Of a DNA stretch of 64,000 nucleotides, positions 60,110-64,000 are shown piece by piece. Source of the DNA: Suillus spraguei (taxonomy: Eukaryota; Basidiomycota; Agaricomycetes; Boletales; Suillaceae). The stretch lies in the NCBI GenBank assembly GCA_016800925.1, contig JABCPU010000365.1:1-64000 (forward strand), read 5' to 3'. Position 1 is the stretch's first letter. Every line of letters begins with the position of its first letter. The position numbers and the translations under genes were made by a program. The notes below the pieces were generated by a model, which did not search any database, was not told the DNA's origin, and saw nothing but the letters and a program-made list of their open reading frames with translations.

Positions 60110-62785
60110 GGTGGATTAGAATCTGAACAGGGGGAAATTTGCAGCAACTCTATTGTTCATGTCAATTGTATTTAAGTGGCAAGCCTGAGTATGTATGGGT
60201 TAGCCGTTTGGGTCCGCATGGAAAATACAGAACACGCTTAGCCACAATCATAACATGACTCGGAGCGCCTTGAGCAAAACGGCTAGAAATGCATAAATGG
60301 GTCAGTGGATTCAAGCGAGATCGTAGTAACATGCAACACGTTGATAGGCTTCTCGCAGGACGACCACCACGGTGTAGATCTAGATAAGCTCTTGAAGTGG
60401 ATCCGATTTATGGTCTTCTAAGCACACTAGCACAAGAAAAAGTTGAGAAGGGTGTACTGCACTGCATCTGAACCAACCTGCCGCCAGTCCACTAGTTCAA
60501 CGACCAAAAGCCCTTGAGGTCGTCTAATAATTTGTGAACACTTACCCAATGATTTCGTGAGTCACTTTTTAGCCTTGGCGTGGAAACGTGATGCATTGAT
60601 GGTCGCACGATGGCACTAACGTACCAAAACTTGACAGTCACTCACGAAACAAGCGTAACCGTTGGTTTTGTTCAATGCGTTTTCATGAGTCACTCTTAAT
60701 AAATTTCGCACGGATCTTTGCGTTACTTTAATAATCATTCTTCCACTGACTGCCTGAGAATGGCTTGGCTCAGTGGCGGTACGGCGATTGAGCAACAAAG
60801 CTTACTAAGGTGGAAGGATGCCATATCATTGGCTGGAGATAAACCGCTAGATTGTACTACTCAGATCGATCGAGTTCGTCATCTTCACCGTGTTCCAGAA
60901 TCTGCATGTCGACTAACCCCTAAAACTCGAATTCATCGTCAATTGTCCTCATCCCAGATACCTCCGTCAATTTTACCCAGCTCTAGTACTGTAGGTCCAT
61001 TCGTGTTTCGGATAATCATTTCCGTGAGTCACACTTGTAAAAAAATTTGCACAGATCTTTGTAACATATCAGTGTCATTCGCCTAAGCCTTGCGGATTCA
61101 GTCGACATACCTTGTACCCCTCCCACGGCGCGTCGTTTCGATTAATCTGTCTGACACAATACACTGTGCTGCACACACAGCTGTGAGTCGTCCTTTACTG
61201 AGTGGAGTTATTTGATTTATCACAGTCATGCAATGACAAAAAAAAGAAAGCGCATTGGACTTGGCATTGTAATACAAAATGAATTATAGAATATTGTAAC
61301 CAATTTTTCGGCATGACAAATGATGACAATGAAATTCCGTACCTGCGTACTGAAGTTTTTGCACCTTCGTGAGTCATTTCGCACCTTTTCGTCAAGAATG
61401 GTCCGTAAGGTCCGTAACCGATAGGAATTCGCATTTTCCCGCAGGCTAGTGTTTACCGAACGGCGAAGGCTCATGATTGATAGCATATCCGATCCGGCAC
61501 TCGCTGGGCTTGCGGCGAGGGAAATTGTCATAAGGCAAGCCAAGTTTCAGAATTTTTGTCCTAGTGCATGCCGAATAGCAGCCTCGTGTTATGTAAATGA
61601 AGAGACTACATATGCAAAACCACTGATCTATGCTTGCGATGTTCGGTGTCTCTATGGTATCAGAGTGTAAATGGACTGTATTTGGTGTGAGCGGTGAAAT
61701 ACAGGAAATTCGTAGTGTGAACTAATATGCGGGGTTCATAAACAGGGAAGGATGTTTGGGTAAAAGACCTTGGGGCTTTTCGGCCTGGTGCATGCGTCCG
61801 AACCTAAGGGTTTCAAGGTAAGCTGTGATGGGCGGGATGGGCACCGATCAGGCAGCCCTGCGTGGAGCTTGAAACCTTGGGGAGTGGAAGTGCAGTACAT
61901 CGGACAGAAGAAGTTAACGGACTAACGATGTTTAACTTGTTTCTGTCCTGGCACTGAGAGAGGGAGAGGCGGGTGGGGTCAAAGACAGACACGGAGATAG
62001 AGAGGACAATGAGGGATGACTACTGATGTAATGACTGTAAAACCGGACTCCTGACATGGGTCGGGAACAGGTTGAAGGTGCGTTGCGCCACCTTACTTAC
62101 TCACGCGTGTTACGGACACTTACGAACGCTTACGACTTCAGTAGTGCACTCATGGATTGGTGGAGATGCCCTTTACTGTTATTATTTTATTTCGCCATTC
62201 TAAACTCACGAGAAATGGAGAACTGAAAGTTTCAATTGATAATAATCTTTCGTATATCGCTGAAGATAACATGAGCTTAATTAGAACTGTAGTTGCAAGG
62301 AGCTGAGACAACTTCAGCGCAATAACGACTAAAAAGGTGCCCATATATCATGATATATGGTTCCCAGAAAGTGCCTCAAAGGCTCGTTTCTGGATTTTGG
62401 ATTTGCAGATGTGCTAGTACCAATGCTCTAAAGATTCCAGAACATATACATTGAGCTCCACAAGTGGGAGCATGAGCACTGGTTGAGACCATGGTGAAAG
62501 GGAGAGTGTGAGGGAAAATTATGACTCACTAACTCAAACTTAGCAGAAAATATAGACATGAGAGGCTCCTGAGGCGAGTGAGGATTGCTGGAGGTTGCAA
62601 TAATAAAAGGAGGGTAGTTTCAGGCAGCACCACATGAGCCATGCCAGGAGGTGCTGGATGTAATGAATGAGGCATGTTATTAATAGAATGGTGGGAGGGT
62701 GCACCTCAGAGGTAAGTTTCCCACAACATAGAAACTCTACCTCAAAGGTCTATATTGATACCAAGAAGTAATTCCTGAGGTGAAA
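60110..62785. other. Gene-poor region
   Basis: No gene is supported. The word TGAGTCAC recurs (60550, 60686, 61023, 61368), twice within a longer stretch: ATGAGTCACTCTTAATAAAT then TTTCGCACGGATCTTTG at 60685, and GTGAGTCACACTTG then AAATTTGCACAGATCTTTG at 61020. This marks a short dispersed repeat. Plus-strand frame 60718-61086 (AWLSGGTAIEQQSLLRWKDA) and 61449-61670 (MFTERRRLMIDSISDPALAG) look partly ordered but lack context. From 61680 to 62100 the sequence is G-rich with no frame. Confidence 0.4.
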
Positions 62786-62786
62786 C

Positions 62787-62985
62787 AAGCATAGGCAAGC
62801 ACAGACAAATGCATGCAAGTCCACAAAGGTCCAAACAAGTGCAGGGAAGTACAAACAAATGCAAGCACAAATGAATGCAGGCAAGTCCAGGCAAGTCCAA
62901 ACGAGTGCAGGCAAGCACAGACAAATGCAGGCAAATCCAAATGAGCACAAAGAAGCATAAATGAATGCAGGTGAGTTTAGACAAG
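62787..62985. repeat. Short-period tandem repeat
   Basis: Degenerate units of 10-20 bases: GCAGGCAAGTCCA, AACAAATGCAGGCAAGC, CACAAATGAATGCAGGCAAG. All reading frames on the minus strand are open here simply because of the repeat. Confidence 0.85.
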
Positions 62986-63399
62986 TCCAAAGTGGCTCAT
63001 ATATTTGCAAGCATATTTGGATTTCTGCAATCAATGTTAGATCTAGACATTTTGATGTGACAATAAATACTTGCATATTTTTAAAAAAGTGTGAAGCCTA
63101 CAAAAAAGAGGTTTGAAAGCTCAAACCTTGAACCTCTGGAAAGGTTAAACCTTGGACCAGACCATGTGTCCAGTTTGGAAATGTTCAGGTTCAAACCAAG
63201 GTTCAGCACTAATCATGAGCTTTCTCGAAGGGTGATTGATCCCTCCATTGTGACTACAGGGCTTGCAAGACCATGGTCAGGTCTATGAAGAGCAAACCAC
63301 GCACGGTCAGTGCGCCTTTTAAGGCCTGAGAAGCTAGGAGCACATATTACAGTGAACTATCTCCATATTATACGAGTGAATGGACATGCATAATATCCC

Positions 63400-63830
63400 G
63401 TATGATACGGGCCAGCGGACCATGGGCCCATGGTAGAAATATCAATATCCTCATTGATGACAGATGGGCCGGGAGGAATATTATTCCTGATGATGGGGGT
63501 GGGCCCATGCAAGGAATATGTAGAGTAGATGAGTGGGCTGATGTACATGAATATTTGGTAGACGGATGGGCCAAGGTAGTTGGATATTATGTAGATGGGT
63601 GTACCAAGGTAGATGTGTATCAGATAGACAGGTATGTGAAGGGTACTTGTTATCACATACACGGGTGGGCCCAGATGCATATTAGATGGGTGGGCCGAGG
63701 GTGTTGTACAGTATATTATATTAGATTGGTGGGCCAAGGGTGGTATAAATATAGATGGGTGGGCCCATGTGTATGATAATTGTAGACATGGTGGAGCTGA
63801 GGTAGTTGCATATCATCCGACTGGACCTTC
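63400..63830. repeat. GGGTGGGCC repeat array (copy 2)
   Basis: Degenerate units with GATGGGTGGGCC[CG]A, GTGGGCTGATGTACATGAAT, TATTATGTAGATGGGTG and similar. The start (GGCCAGCGGACCATGGGCCC, then ATTGATGACAGATGGGCC) parallels the start of the 20041 array (GGGCCAGCAGACCATGGGCT, TGTTGACAGATGGGCC). The end matches 30505-30572. Confidence 0.85.
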
Positions 63831-64000
63831 AGACCTCTGCAGCTAGCTTGCTAACCCTATGCATATCCTAGCCCACCCTGAGCACAGTCTCACCCACCAC
63901 TATGTCCGGACTTTCCCTCCTCTGATATCTGAGACTTCTGATCCTCATCCATGTCCTAAATACTTCCCCTTGGATCCACCGAGCTTCACTTCTCTGGTCC

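Noticed and set aside
62742..63076. Long overlapping minus-strand frames rich in Cys, Leu and His (CLHSFGLAWTCLHSFVLAF)
   Set aside because: All frames are open because the DNA is a short-period repeat (GCAGGCAAGTCCA units); the peptide simply mirrors the repeat.
63357..63737. Minus-strand frame of 126 codons at 63.4-63.7 kb (HLGPPVYVITSTLHIPVYLI)
   Set aside because: It lies entirely within the GGGTGGGCC repeat array and its peptide is repetitive.

Overview
The window looks like a haploid assembly of a mushroom-forming fungus (Basidiomycota, probably Agaricomycetes). Supporting this are many short (about 50-65 base) GT-AG introns, protein families I associate with that group (a WW-like membrane protein, an F-box/leucine-rich protein, a Tao3/Furry homologue, several large uncharacterised families), and chromodomain Ty3, Copia and Tc1 transposons. 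Species assignment is not possible from the sequence alone. No tRNA, rRNA or CRISPR was seen.

Layout. (1) 1-17.3 kb, left gene block: an XRN1-like fragment, GMP synthase, an uncharacterised gene, an MFS (DHA2-type) transporter, a coiled-coil gene on the minus strand, the N-terminal part of Tao3/Furry, the C-terminal half of an amidase, and a large uncharacterised gene on the minus strand. Every gene that can be compared with a known family is broken by small indels, stops or truncation, so this is a block of decaying genes (or, less likely, a badly polished assembly). (2) 17.3-54.5 kb, transposon and satellite island: three Copia elements or fragments, a full-length Ty3/gypsy chromovirus, solo LTRs, three copies of a roughly 0.9-kb TGTAACG...TTTACA element, a Tc1 element, several minisatellites, a dispersed satellite and a 395-base imperfect palindrome. 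(3) 54.8-60.1 kb, right gene block: a WW-like membrane-protein gene interrupted by a solo gypsy LTR, an uncharacterised minus-strand gene and an F-box gene. (4) 60.1-64 kb: gene-poor, ending in the same GGGTGGGCC repeat array that occurs at 20 kb.

The best-resolved structure is a nested set of insertions. A Copia element (32708-46551, identical 5-base target duplications CTTGG) landed in the satellite. It was later hit by a 7.6-kb chromovirus (36407-43996, duplication CTCAT), a solo LTR of the same chromovirus family (45365-45837, duplication TTATT) and a TGTAACG element (34435-35304). Removing these leaves a Copia element of about 4.9 kb, a normal size. Copia LTRs differ at 7 of 186 positions by eye and gypsy LTRs at about 6 of 464, which agrees with the nesting order. 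The chromovirus carries an extra open reading frame between its chromodomain and 3' LTR, with two zinc-knuckle-like motifs. This is the most system-like novelty here. Two of the Copia elements have a primer-binding site matching the anticodon arm of initiator tRNA (half-tRNA priming).
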